In this document: positions 1-7,115 of the stretch, in pieces | Layout: every line of letters starts with the position of its first letter | Numbering within the stretch: the first letter of the stretch is position 1 | Source of the DNA: Gammaproteobacteria bacterium | Lineage (GTDB): Bacteria > Pseudomonadota > Gammaproteobacteria > Steroidobacterales > PWYM01 | DNA length: 32,017 nt | Assembly (NCBI GenBank): GCA_003567475.1 | Contig: PWZL01000044.1 | Span: forward strand, 1-32,017 | Direction: 5' to 3' | Notes under the pieces: model-generated | Told to the model about the DNA's origin: nothing | Database searches by the model: none | What the model saw: the letters and a program-made list of their open reading frames with translations, nothing else | Program-made: the position numbers and the translations under genes

Positions 1-1
1 C

Positions 2-202
2 GCCCTGGTGCAGCTGCGCGAGGGCAGCGAGGCCAGTGAACAGGCGCTGCGCGAGCATGTCCGGGGACTGCTGGCCGATTACAAGACCCCCAAGCGCGTG
101 GTGTTTGCGACCGAGGTGCCGCGCGGTGCCAACGGCAAGGCCGACTACCGCGAGGCGCGTGTCGCGCTGGAAGCCGTTATGGTACAAAAGCAGACAGGTT
201 GA
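2..202 (+). CDS. Acyl-CoA synthetase (AMP-forming), C-terminal fragment
   Basis: This is the last 66 codons of a gene that begins before the window. The visible residues match the C-terminal lid domain of AMP-binding acyl-CoA synthetases: the stretch DYKTPKRVVF is followed by PRGANGKADY, whose lysine is the conserved catalytic (A10) lysine used in the adenylation half-reaction. Enzymes of this family activate a carboxylic acid to an acyl-AMP and then to an acyl-CoA. The reading frame ends at TGA 200-202, 65 bases before the dioxygenase start, on the same strand, so it probably heads or belongs to the same operon. The substrate cannot be judged from this fragment. Family assignment is fairly sure; the link to the downstream pathway is inference. 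Confidence 0.8.
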   Translation, partial: ALVQLREGSEASEQALREHVRGLLADYKTPKRVVFATEVPRGANGKADYREARVALEAVMVQKQTG

Positions 203-267
203 TCTGTTTTTTCGGAGGGCTGCGCTGGGGGCGCGGTTCGTCCGCCTGGCCGTCTGGGGGAGGTACC

Positions 268-1677
268 ATGGATCTCAGCCGTTTTCCGTACCTGCAGGGC
301 AACTACGCGCCGGTCGCCGAGGAGTGCGACTGGGGCCACGATCAGCTGCGCATCGAGGGGCGGGTGCCGGACACGCTCAAGGGCGCGTTCCTGCGCAACG
401 GGCCGAATCCGGCCTACGAGCCCAATCACTACGTCTACCCGCTGGATGGCGACGGCATGGTCCATGCGGTGTACTTCGATGGCGGGCGGGTGCACTACCG
501 CAACCGCTGGGTGCAGACGCCGGCGTTCAAGGCCGAGCAGCGCGCCGGAAGACGCCTCTACGGCAGTATCGGCCGGCCGCTGCCCGTGCCCGAGGAGGTC
601 ATCCGCGAAGGTGGCGATCCCAGCCCGTACAAGAACACCGCCAACACCAATATCCTCCAGCACGCCGGACACCTGTTCGCCCTCTGGGAAGGGGGCTGGC
701 CACATGCGCTGACCTCGGCACTGGACACTATCGGGCCGTACTCCGCCGACGGGCTGCTGAAACCCGGGGACAACCTCTCCGCGCATCCGAAGATCTGCCC
801 GGACACCGGCGAGATGATCACCTGCTCGCAGCCGTTTGACCGGCCGATGTACATCGTCCAGGTGTTCGACCGGGCCGGCCAGCACGTCAGGCGTATCGAG
901 GCGGCGCTGCCCTGGAAGGGCATCATCCACGACCTGCAGATCACCCGGCACCACGTGGTGATCTTCTGCGCGCCGGTGGTCACCAATCCCGCGCTGCTGA
1001 TGGAGGGCAAGTTCCCCATGCAGTGGCGCGAGGACCTGCCGATGAAGATCGGCGTGATCCCGCGTGCCGGCGGCGCTACGCGCTGGTTCGAAGCCGAGCC
1101 GTTTTTCAGCTGGCACTTCTGTAACGGCTTCGAGGACGGCAGCCGTATCGTCATCGACTATGTCTGGATCGCCAAGCTGCCGTTTGCGATGGAGATGGGC
1201 ACGGGTGTGGAGTCGCAGCCGCGGCGCCTGTATCGCCTCACGCTCGACACCGCGACTGGCGAAGTCGCCAACGAGTGTGTCGACGAGCTCTTCTGCGAGT
1301 TCACCCGCGTCGACGACCGGCGCTGCGGCCAGCGCTACCGTTACGGCTATGCCGCGGCCAGCACCATGCCGAAGCAGAGCGAGTACCACGGCTACAACGC
1401 CACCGCCCGCTTCGATCTGGACTCCGGCGAGGTCGTGCTGCACGACCATGGCGAGGATGCCAATGCCGGGGAGCCGGTGTTCGTGCCGCATGGTGAGGGC
1501 GAGACCGATGGCTACGTCATGGCCTTCGTGACGGCAGAGGGGAAGAGCAGCCTGGTCGTGCTCGATGCCGCGAAGCCAGCCGCCGATCCCGTCGCCAGGA
1601 TCCATATCCCGACCCGGGTACCCAACGGTTTCCACGCCAACTGGGCGGAGGGCCTGTCTCTGCCGGGTCGCGCGTGA
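268..1677 (+). CDS. Carotenoid oxygenase family dioxygenase (RPE65/CCO/lignostilbene type)
   Basis: The 469-residue product belongs to the retinal-pigment-epithelium/carotenoid cleavage oxygenase family, non-heme Fe(II) seven-bladed propeller enzymes that split a C=C bond of carotenoids, apocarotenoids, stilbenes or phenylpropenes into aldehydes or ketones. The family signature FLRNGPNP lies near the N-terminus. The four iron-binding histidines can be placed at H173 (AHPKICPDTGE), H221 (IIHDLQ), H283 (WHFCNGFE) and H456 (NGFHANW), so the enzyme should be active. ATG 268 is preferred over upstream alternatives because GGGGGAGG lies just before it and the family N-terminus begins there. Its stop overlaps the GTG start of the aldehyde dehydrogenase by 4 bases, implying translational coupling. 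There is no signal peptide. The substrate is unknown: a carotenoid-like or lignin-derived olefin are both possible. Confidence 0.93.
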   Translation: MDLSRFPYLQGNYAPVAEECDWGHDQLRIEGRVPDTLKGAFLRNGPNPAYEPNHYVYPLDGDGMVHAVYFDGGRVHYRNRWVQTPAFKAEQRAGRRLYGSIGRPLPVPEEVIREGGDPSPYKNTANTNILQHAGHLFALWEGGWPHALTSALDTIGPYSADGLLKPGDNLSAHPKICPDTGEMITCSQPFDRPMYIVQVFDRAGQHVRRIEAALPWKGIIHDLQITRHHVVIFCAPVVTNPALLMEGKFPMQWREDLPMKIGVIPRAGGATRWFEAEPFFSWHFCNGFEDGSRIVIDYVWIAKLPFAMEMGTGVESQPRRLYRLTLDTATGEVANECVDELFCEFTRVDDRRCGQRYRYGYAAASTMPKQSEYHGYNATARFDLDSGEVVLHDHGEDANAGEPVFVPHGEGETDGYVMAFVTAEGKSSLVVLDAAKPAADPVARIHIPTRVPNGFHANWAEGLSLPGRA

Positions 1678-3101
1678 GCGTGAGCGCGGGAATGCGCGAG
1701 ACGCTCGAGCGTCAGCGCGCCGCGGTCGCGGCGGCACTGCCCGTGCCCGCCGAGCGCCGGATCGACCGGCTGCGCCGCGCGGTCGCCCTGCTGGTCGACC
1801 ATGGCGAGCGGCTGGTCGAGGCGATGGACGCCGACTTTGCCGGCCGTTCGCGAAACATGTCCCGGGTCACCGACATCATGGGTTCGGTCAAGCCGCTGAA
1901 GCACGCTGCGGCGAACCTGCGTCGCTGGATGAAGCCAGAACGCAGAAAGCCCGAATTTCCGATGGGCCTGTTCGGGGCCCGGGCGCACGTCGAGTATCAG
2001 CCCAAGGGCGTGGTCGGCGTGATCAGCCCGTGGAATTTCCCGGTCACGCTCACCTTCACGCCGCTGGCCGGCATCCTTGCCGCCGGCAACGCGGTGATGA
2101 TCAAGCCTTCGGAGTACACACCGGCGACCTCCGAGGTGATGGCCGAGCTGTTTTCGGCGAGCTTCGATGAAGACGAGGTGGCGGTGTTCACCGGCGGGCC
2201 GGAGGTCGGTGAGGCCTTCAGCCGGCTACCCTTCGATCACCTGCTGTTCACCGGGGCGACGTCCATCGCGCGGCACGTGATGCGCGCGGCCAGCGAGAAT
2301 CTCGTGCCCCTGACCCTGGAACTCGGTGGCAAGTCGCCGGTGGTGATCGGCAGCGATGCCGATCTGGGCACCGCCGCCGAACGCCTGGTGATCGGTAAGA
2401 TGATGAACGCCGGTCAGATCTGCCTCGCACCCGACTACGTGCTGGTCCCGCGGGCGCACCGTGACGCGCTGGTGGAGCGTATCGCGGCCGTGGCCGCCGA
2501 GCTCTACCCCACGGTCGCCGACAATCCCGACTACACCTCCGTCATCCACGCGCGCCACGTGCAGCGTCTGCGGGGCTATCTCGAGGAAGCGCGCGCGGCC
2601 GGCACGTCGATTCGCGAGGTCAATCCCGCGGGCGAATCGCTTGAGGGCAGCACCGGCCAGCGTCTGCCGCTGACGCTGCTGGTCGAGCCCGACCCCTCGC
2701 TCGCGGTCATGCAGGACGAGATCTTCGGGCCGCTGCTGCCGGTGTTGGGCTACGCGACGCTCGATGAGGCCATTGACTTCATCAACGCCCGGCCACGGCC
2801 GCTGGGGCTGTATTTCTTTGGCGAGAATCGAGCCGAGACGCGCCGGGTGCTGGAACGCACCGTCTCCGGCGGGGTGACGCTCAACGACGTGATCTGGCAT
2901 GTCGGCCAGGAAGACCTGCCCTTCGGCGGCATCGGGCCCAGTGGCATGGGGGTCTACCATGGCGTCGACGGCTTCCGCGAGTTCAGCCACGCCAAGAGCG
3001 TGTTCCGCCAGAGCCGCTTCAATCTCGCGAAACTGGCGGGCCTGCGTCCGCCCTATGGTGAGCGCCTGAAGGCCACCCTGCGCCGCGAGATCCGGAAATA
3101 G
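1674..3101 (+). CDS. Aldehyde dehydrogenase, coniferyl-aldehyde-dehydrogenase-like
   Basis: This 475-residue protein is an NAD(P)-dependent aldehyde dehydrogenase of the short class-3 group that includes bacterial coniferyl aldehyde dehydrogenases. The catalytic glutamate is E216 in LELGGKSP and the nucleophile is C250 in NAGQICLAPDY; their 34-residue spacing is that of the family. GVISPWNFP is the usual cofactor-binding stretch. The C-terminus carries a basic tail after the FREFSHAKSV motif. The GTG start overlaps the stop of the dioxygenase (GTGA), and the next gene starts 2 bases after its stop. The position directly after a double-bond-cleaving dioxygenase suggests that it oxidises the aldehyde released by that enzyme. 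A start at ATG 1692 is possible and would shorten it by six residues. Confidence 0.93.
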   Translation: MSVSAGMRETLERQRAAVAAALPVPAERRIDRLRRAVALLVDHGERLVEAMDADFAGRSRNMSRVTDIMGSVKPLKHAAANLRRWMKPERRKPEFPMGLFGARAHVEYQPKGVVGVISPWNFPVTLTFTPLAGILAAGNAVMIKPSEYTPATSEVMAELFSASFDEDEVAVFTGGPEVGEAFSRLPFDHLLFTGATSIARHVMRAASENLVPLTLELGGKSPVVIGSDADLGTAAERLVIGKMMNAGQICLAPDYVLVPRAHRDALVERIAAVAAELYPTVADNPDYTSVIHARHVQRLRGYLEEARAAGTSIREVNPAGESLEGSTGQRLPLTLLVEPDPSLAVMQDEIFGPLLPVLGYATLDEAIDFINARPRPLGLYFFGENRAETRRVLERTVSGGVTLNDVIWHVGQEDLPFGGIGPSGMGVYHGVDGFREFSHAKSVFRQSRFNLAKLAGLRPPYGERLKATLRREIRK

Positions 3102-3103
3102 CC

Positions 3104-3718
3104 ATGGCGGTCGGGCAGCCGATCGAGTTCTTCTTCGATTTCATCTCGCCCTACGGCTACTACGCCAGCACCCGCATCGACGAGCTCGCCGCCAGCCACG
3201 GCCGCGAAGTGCGCTGGCGGGTGTTTTTCATGCGCGGCCTGGTGCAGGAGAAGCTCGGCATCGACACGCCGATTTTCCTGTTGCCCCTCAAGGGCGAGTA
3301 TTTCCGCCAGGACGTGCCGCGCATGGCGCGTTACTTCGAAGTGCCCTACGACCCGGTGAGCGTGCTCGATTTCAATCCGTTGCCCGCCGAGCGCGCCTTC
3401 CTGTGGATCGACGAGCGCGACCCGGCGGCGGCCCGGCAGTTCGCGAAGAACGTCTATCGTGCGACCTTCGGCGAGGCGCGCAACCTGTCGGCGCCCGAGG
3501 CCGTGGCAGCGGAAGGCGCCCGGGTCGGTATGGACGCCGCAGCGCTGCTGGCGGCCCTGGGCACGGCGGCGCTCAAGGAAAAACTGGCGGCGGCCACCGA
3601 AGCGGCTGCGGCTCGCGGTGTCTGGGGGACACCGACGTTCGTGGTCGACGGCGAGCTCTGGTGGGGCGCCGACCGGCTCGCGCTCATCGATGAATGGCTC
3701 ACCCGGGGAGGCTGGTAG
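3104..3718 (+). CDS. 2-hydroxychromene-2-carboxylate isomerase / DsbA-family protein
   Basis: The 204-residue product has the thioredoxin-like DsbA/kappa-GST fold seen in 2-hydroxychromene-2-carboxylate isomerases, glutathione-dependent enzymes of aromatic (naphthalene-type) catabolism. It opens with FFFDFISPYGYY, in which S15 takes the place of the active-site serine of this family instead of a CxxC. It ends with GVWGTPTFVVDGELWWGADR, the typical cis-Pro and C-terminal signature. ATG 3104 follows the aldehyde dehydrogenase stop by 2 bases, so it is co-translated in the same operon. The true reaction is unknown: members often act on substrates other than chromenes. The family call is firm; the substrate is inference. 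Confidence 0.9.
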   Translation: MAVGQPIEFFFDFISPYGYYASTRIDELAASHGREVRWRVFFMRGLVQEKLGIDTPIFLLPLKGEYFRQDVPRMARYFEVPYDPVSVLDFNPLPAERAFLWIDERDPAAARQFAKNVYRATFGEARNLSAPEAVAAEGARVGMDAAALLAALGTAALKEKLAAATEAAAARGVWGTPTFVVDGELWWGADRLALIDEWLTRGGW

Positions 3719-3762
3719 CGGCCCGGGCGAGGGTGATTCTGCAGACTGGACTGGGGGAGACG

Positions 3763-4944
3763 ATGAACGGACCGTTGCACGGGGTGCGGGTGCTGGATCT
3801 CAGCGCGGTGATTTCCGGACCGCTGGCCACACAGGTGTTGGCCGACCAGGGCGCCGATGTGATCAAGGTGGAGCCGCCGGGCATCGGCGACATCACCCGC
3901 CAGCTCGGCAAGCTGCACGGGGGTGTGGCGGCGCTGTTCCTCGCGGCCAACCGCAACAAACGCTCGATCGTGCTGGATCTCTCCAGGCCCGAGGGCAGAG
4001 AGGTGCTGCTGGAGATCGCCCGCGGCGTCGATGTGGTGGTCCAGAATTTCCGGCCGGGTGCCGTCGAGCGCATGGGCGTGGACTACGCGGCCCTGCGCGC
4101 GGTGAACCCCGAGGTCATCTACGCCTCGGTCTATGGTTTCGGCCAGGATGGCCCCGCGTCGTCCAAGCGCGTCTACGATCCCCTGATCCAGGCGGCCGCC
4201 GGCTATTGCGACACCCAGCGCGGGCTGGGCCGCGAGTCGCGCATCATGCGCACGCTGGTCTGCGACAAGAGTACGGCCTTCATGGCGGCCCAGGGCATCA
4301 CCGCGGCGCTCTATGCCCGTCAACAGGGGGCGGGAGGTCAGCACCTGAAGCTCTCCATGCTCGATGCCGGTGTCGCCTTCCTGTGGCCCGATGCCATGTG
4401 GAATCACACGCTGGTCGACGACCCCTCGCCGCCGCTGCCGAACCTGGGTGAAATCTATCGCATCACCCAGGTGGCGGACGGGGAAATGGTGATCCTCTCG
4501 GTCTCGGAGAAGGAGTTTGCCGGCATCTGCCGGGCCTACGGCCGCGAGGACATGCTCACCGACGAGCGCTTCGTGACCCTGGCGGCCCGCATGAAAAACG
4601 CCATGGTGCTGGTCGGGATACTGGATGCGGAGGCCGCGAAATGGCGGGTGGCGGAACTGGCGCCGCGGCTGGCCGCCGAGGAGGTGCCCTTCAGCGTGGT
4701 CAATACGCGCGCCAATCTGCACGAGGATCCGCAGATCAGGCACAACGCCACCCTGGTCGAGACCCAGCATCCCGCGGCCGGGCGGATCCGCCTGCCGCGC
4801 CACCCGTTGCGCTTCGATGGCACGCCGACGGTGCATCGGCATGACGCGCCCGCGCTCGGCGAGCACACCGACGCCGTGCTGGCCGAGGCGGGGCTTACAG
4901 CCGAGGCGATCGGGCGGCTGCGCGAGGCAGGCATCGCGGCGTGA
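3763..4944 (+). CDS. CaiB/BaiF family (family III) CoA-transferase
   Basis: A 393-residue family III CoA-transferase, which moves CoA between acyl-CoA and a free acid through an aspartyl-CoA thioester. The N-terminus LDLSAVISGPLATQ and the following ADVIKVEPP motif are classic for the group, and the catalytic aspartate is D168 in VCDKSTAF. ATG 3763 is chosen because a GGGGGAG Shine-Dalgarno sits 6 bases upstream and the family begins at this point. The gene starts 44 bases after the isomerase-like gene and is the last + gene of the block. It could activate the acid produced by the dioxygenase/dehydrogenase pair. Alternatives are an alpha-methylacyl-CoA racemase (same superfamily) or a formyl-/succinyl-CoA:acid transferase. 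The donor and acceptor cannot be read from the sequence. Confidence 0.92.
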   Translation: MNGPLHGVRVLDLSAVISGPLATQVLADQGADVIKVEPPGIGDITRQLGKLHGGVAALFLAANRNKRSIVLDLSRPEGREVLLEIARGVDVVVQNFRPGAVERMGVDYAALRAVNPEVIYASVYGFGQDGPASSKRVYDPLIQAAAGYCDTQRGLGRESRIMRTLVCDKSTAFMAAQGITAALYARQQGAGGQHLKLSMLDAGVAFLWPDAMWNHTLVDDPSPPLPNLGEIYRITQVADGEMVILSVSEKEFAGICRAYGREDMLTDERFVTLAARMKNAMVLVGILDAEAAKWRVAELAPRLAAEEVPFSVVNTRANLHEDPQIRHNATLVETQHPAAGRIRLPRHPLRFDGTPTVHRHDAPALGEHTDAVLAEAGLTAEAIGRLREAGIAA

Positions 4945-4962
4945 CGCCGGCCTCGCGGCGGT

Positions 4963-5847
4963 TCAGCCGGTGCTGCGGGCCGCCTTGTCCTTCTGGTTGG
5001 CGGCCTTGATCATGTTACGGATGTTCTCCCAGTCGTCGTCGGAGAGTTTTTGCAGGCCCCAGAAGGTGCCGCCGTTACCGCCGAGCATCGAGCCTCCATC
5101 GATGGCGATGGTCTGACCGGTGATGTACTCGCTCTGGTCGGCCATCAGGTAGGCGGCCAGGTGGCCGAGTTCCTCGAGCTTGCCGGCCCGCCCGAGCGGG
5201 ATGTCGTCGGTGTAGTCGCCCGCGCCGATCATCTTGCCGGGTGACAGCCTCGCCGAGGCGCCTTCGGTGGGGAAGGGCCCGGGTGCGATGCAGTTCACGC
5301 GGATGCCGTAGCGGCCCCACTCGGCGGCCAGCGACTTGGTCATGATGTTGACCGCTCCCTTTGACATCGCCGAGGGGACGACAAATGGCGAGCCGCTCCA
5401 CACCCAGGTGGTGGTGATCGAGAGGATCGAGCCCTTGCGCCCCGCCTCGATCAGGCGTTTACCGAAGGCGTGGGTGACGTAAAAAGTGCCATGAAAGACG
5501 ATGCTCGCGATCGCGTCGAAGCCGCGGGGCGAGAGGTCCTTGGTGGGGCTGATGAAGTTACCGGCGGCGTTGTTGACCAGCCCGTCGAGTGGCCCCTCGG
5601 CGAACGCGGCGGCCATGACGGCATCCACCGCTGCCGGGTCACGGATGTCCAGGACCCGGGTGCTGACCTGGCCGGCGCCGCGTGCGTTGATCTCGTCGGC
5701 CGTCTCCACGAGTTTGTTTTCGCGCCGGCCGCAGATGATCACGTCGGCCCCCAGCGCGGCGAAGTGTTCGGTCATGGTTCTGCCCAGCCCGGTGCCCCCG
5801 CCGGTGACCAGGAAACGCTTCCCTTTCAACAGGTCCTTCTGAAACAT
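4963..5847 (-). CDS. SDR oxidoreductase, 2,4-dienoyl-CoA-reductase-like
   Basis: This 294-residue short-chain dehydrogenase has the nucleotide-binding TGGGTGLG at residues 15-22 and NNAAGNF at 92-98. Around the usual active site it reads VVPSAMSK: the SDR tyrosine of YxxxK is a serine (S159) while K163 is kept. This pattern, together with the NAAGNF motif and [11 protein letters not shown], is that of eukaryotic and bacterial 2,4-dienoyl-CoA reductases, which reduce conjugated dienoyl-CoA with NADPH during beta-oxidation of unsaturated acids. The gene is convergent with the CoA-transferase (18 bases between stops) and could serve the same pathway. ATG 5847 is chosen because the coding signature begins there and a GGAAG/G-rich Shine-Dalgarno precedes it. 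The C-terminal 40 residues after the IDGGSM end are a lysine-rich extension. Confidence 0.88.
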   Translation of the reverse strand: MFQKDLLKGKRFLVTGGGTGLGRTMTEHFAALGADVIICGRRENKLVETADEINARGAGQVSTRVLDIRDPAAVDAVMAAAFAEGPLDGLVNNAAGNFISPTKDLSPRGFDAIASIVFHGTFYVTHAFGKRLIEAGRKGSILSITTTWVWSGSPFVVPSAMSKGAVNIMTKSLAAEWGRYGIRVNCIAPGPFPTEGASARLSPGKMIGAGDYTDDIPLGRAGKLEELGHLAAYLMADQSEYITGQTIAIDGGSMLGGNGGTFWGLQKLSDDDWENIRNMIKAANQKDKAARSTG

Positions 5848-5851
5848 GCTT

Positions 5852-5861
5852 CCCCCCCCCC
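5852..5861 (-). repeat. Homopolymer of ten C (G10 in the mRNA) next to the SDR start
   Basis: Ten consecutive C on the + strand lie 4 bases from the start codon of the SDR gene. On the coding strand this is a G10 run between a GGAAG element and the ATG, so it forms most of the ribosome-binding spacer. Length changes here would alter Shine-Dalgarno spacing without touching the protein. Confidence 0.9.
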
Positions 5862-5918
5862 TTCCAGGTTGGCCAGTTCGCGGTGCGACCGCAGGCCACG
5901 CGGGCATGGCGGTCGAAC

Positions 5919-5927
5919 TGCTACAAT
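5919..5927 (+). promoter_or_regulatory. Extended -10 promoter for ychF
   Basis: The stretch TGCTACAAT gives a TGn-extended -10 with hexamer TACAAT (5 of 6 to the sigma-70 consensus) about 93 bases before the ychF start. No good -35 is visible, which is usual for extended -10 promoters. Confidence 0.6.
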
Positions 5928-6019
5928 CGCGCGCCTCGGTCGGGCACGCCCCCGACCACCGTCCGGCCGGTTGCCGGAGCATCGCACAGCCCACCGGCAA
6001 ACCCAAGCAAGGCAGGACC

Positions 6020-7111
6020 ATGGGAATCAAATGCGGCATCGTCGGCCTGCCCAATGTCGGCAAGTCCACCCTCTTCAACGCGCTCACGGCCGCGGAGATT
6101 GCCGCCGAGAACTATCCGTTCTGCACCATCGACCCGAACGTCGGGGTCGTGCCGGTGCCCGATCCGCGCCTGCAGGCGCTGGCGGACATCGTCCACCCGC
6201 AGCGCCTCCTGCCGACCACCGTGGAATTCGTGGATATCGCCGGTCTGGTGAAAGGTGCCTCCAAGGGTGAAGGGCTGGGCAACCAGTTCCTGGCCAATAT
6301 CCGTGAGACCGACGCCATCGCGCATGTCGTGCGCTGTTTTGAAAATGATGACGTCATCCATGTCGAGGGTCGGGTGGACCCGGTGGACGATGCCGAGGTG
6401 ATCAACACCGAACTGGCCTTGGCGGATCTGGAAACCGTCGAGCGCAACCTGCAGCGGGCGGAGAAGACAGCCAAGACCGGCCAGAAAGACGCCCTTCAGA
6501 AGCGCGATTACCTCAAGCGTCTGCATGACCACCTGGCTGAGGGGCTGCCGGCGCGTACCGCCGAGACCAGCGAGGCGGAGCGTCCATGGCTGAAGGAGCT
6601 GCACCTGCTCACCGCCAAGCCGGTCATGTACGTCGCCAACGTCAACGAAGACGGGTTCGAGAACAATGCCTACCTCGAACGGCTGTCCGCGCTGGCCGCG
6701 CGGGAGGACGCCGAGGTGGTGGCCGTGTGCGCCGCCATCGAAGCGGAGATCGCGCAGCTCGAGGAGGTCGACAAGGCCGAGTTCCTGGCCGAGCTCGGTC
6801 AGGACGAACCCGGCCTGCACCGCGTCATCCGTGCGGCCTACCGCCTGCTCGGGTTGCAGACCTTCTTCACCGCCGGCGAAAAGGAAGTCCGCGCCTGGAC
6901 CACCCGGGTCGGCGCCACCGCGCCACAGTCCGCGGGTGAGATACACACGGATTTCCAGAAGGGCTTCATCCGCGCCGAAGTCATCGCCTACGAGGACTAC
7001 ATCACGCATCGCGGCGAGCAGGGTGCGAAGGAGGCCGGCAGGCTGCGGCTCGAGGGCAAGGACTACATCGTCCGTGAGGGCGATGTCATGCACTTCCGCT
7101 TCAACGTGTAA
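6020..7111 (+). CDS. ychF: Ribosome-associated ATPase YchF (OLA1/Obg family)
   Basis: The product is exactly 363 residues, the standard YchF length. It starts [17 protein letters not shown], with the P-loop near residues 8-16. Its G4-equivalent is NVNE (in [10 protein letters not shown]) rather than NKxD, the change that gives YchF/OLA1 preference for ATP over GTP. The C-terminal TGS-type domain contains [17 protein letters not shown], strongly conserved in the family. YchF is a cytoplasmic P-loop NTPase that binds ribosomes and has been linked to translation of leaderless mRNA and to oxidative-stress responses. ATG 6020 is the family start. It stands alone here behind its own promoter; the peptidyl-tRNA hydrolase gene often found upstream in related bacteria is missing. 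It converges on the P-type ATPase gene with 4 bases between the stops. Confidence 0.98.
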   Translation: MGIKCGIVGLPNVGKSTLFNALTAAEIAAENYPFCTIDPNVGVVPVPDPRLQALADIVHPQRLLPTTVEFVDIAGLVKGASKGEGLGNQFLANIRETDAIAHVVRCFENDDVIHVEGRVDPVDDAEVINTELALADLETVERNLQRAEKTAKTGQKDALQKRDYLKRLHDHLAEGLPARTAETSEAERPWLKELHLLTAKPVMYVANVNEDGFENNAYLERLSALAAREDAEVVAVCAAIEAEIAQLEEVDKAEFLAELGQDEPGLHRVIRAAYRLLGLQTFFTAGEKEVRAWTTRVGATAPQSAGEIHTDFQKGFIRAEVIAYEDYITHRGEQGAKEAGRLRLEGKDYIVREGDVMHFRFNV

Positions 7112-7115
7112 CCGG

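Noticed and set aside
145-1737. Long antisense open frame of about 530 codons over the dioxygenase gene, and a similar one at 25991-27679 over phoX.
   Set aside because: The translations are rich in R, H, G and A with no family motifs, as expected for frames opposite GC-rich genes; the sense frames carry complete catalytic motifs.
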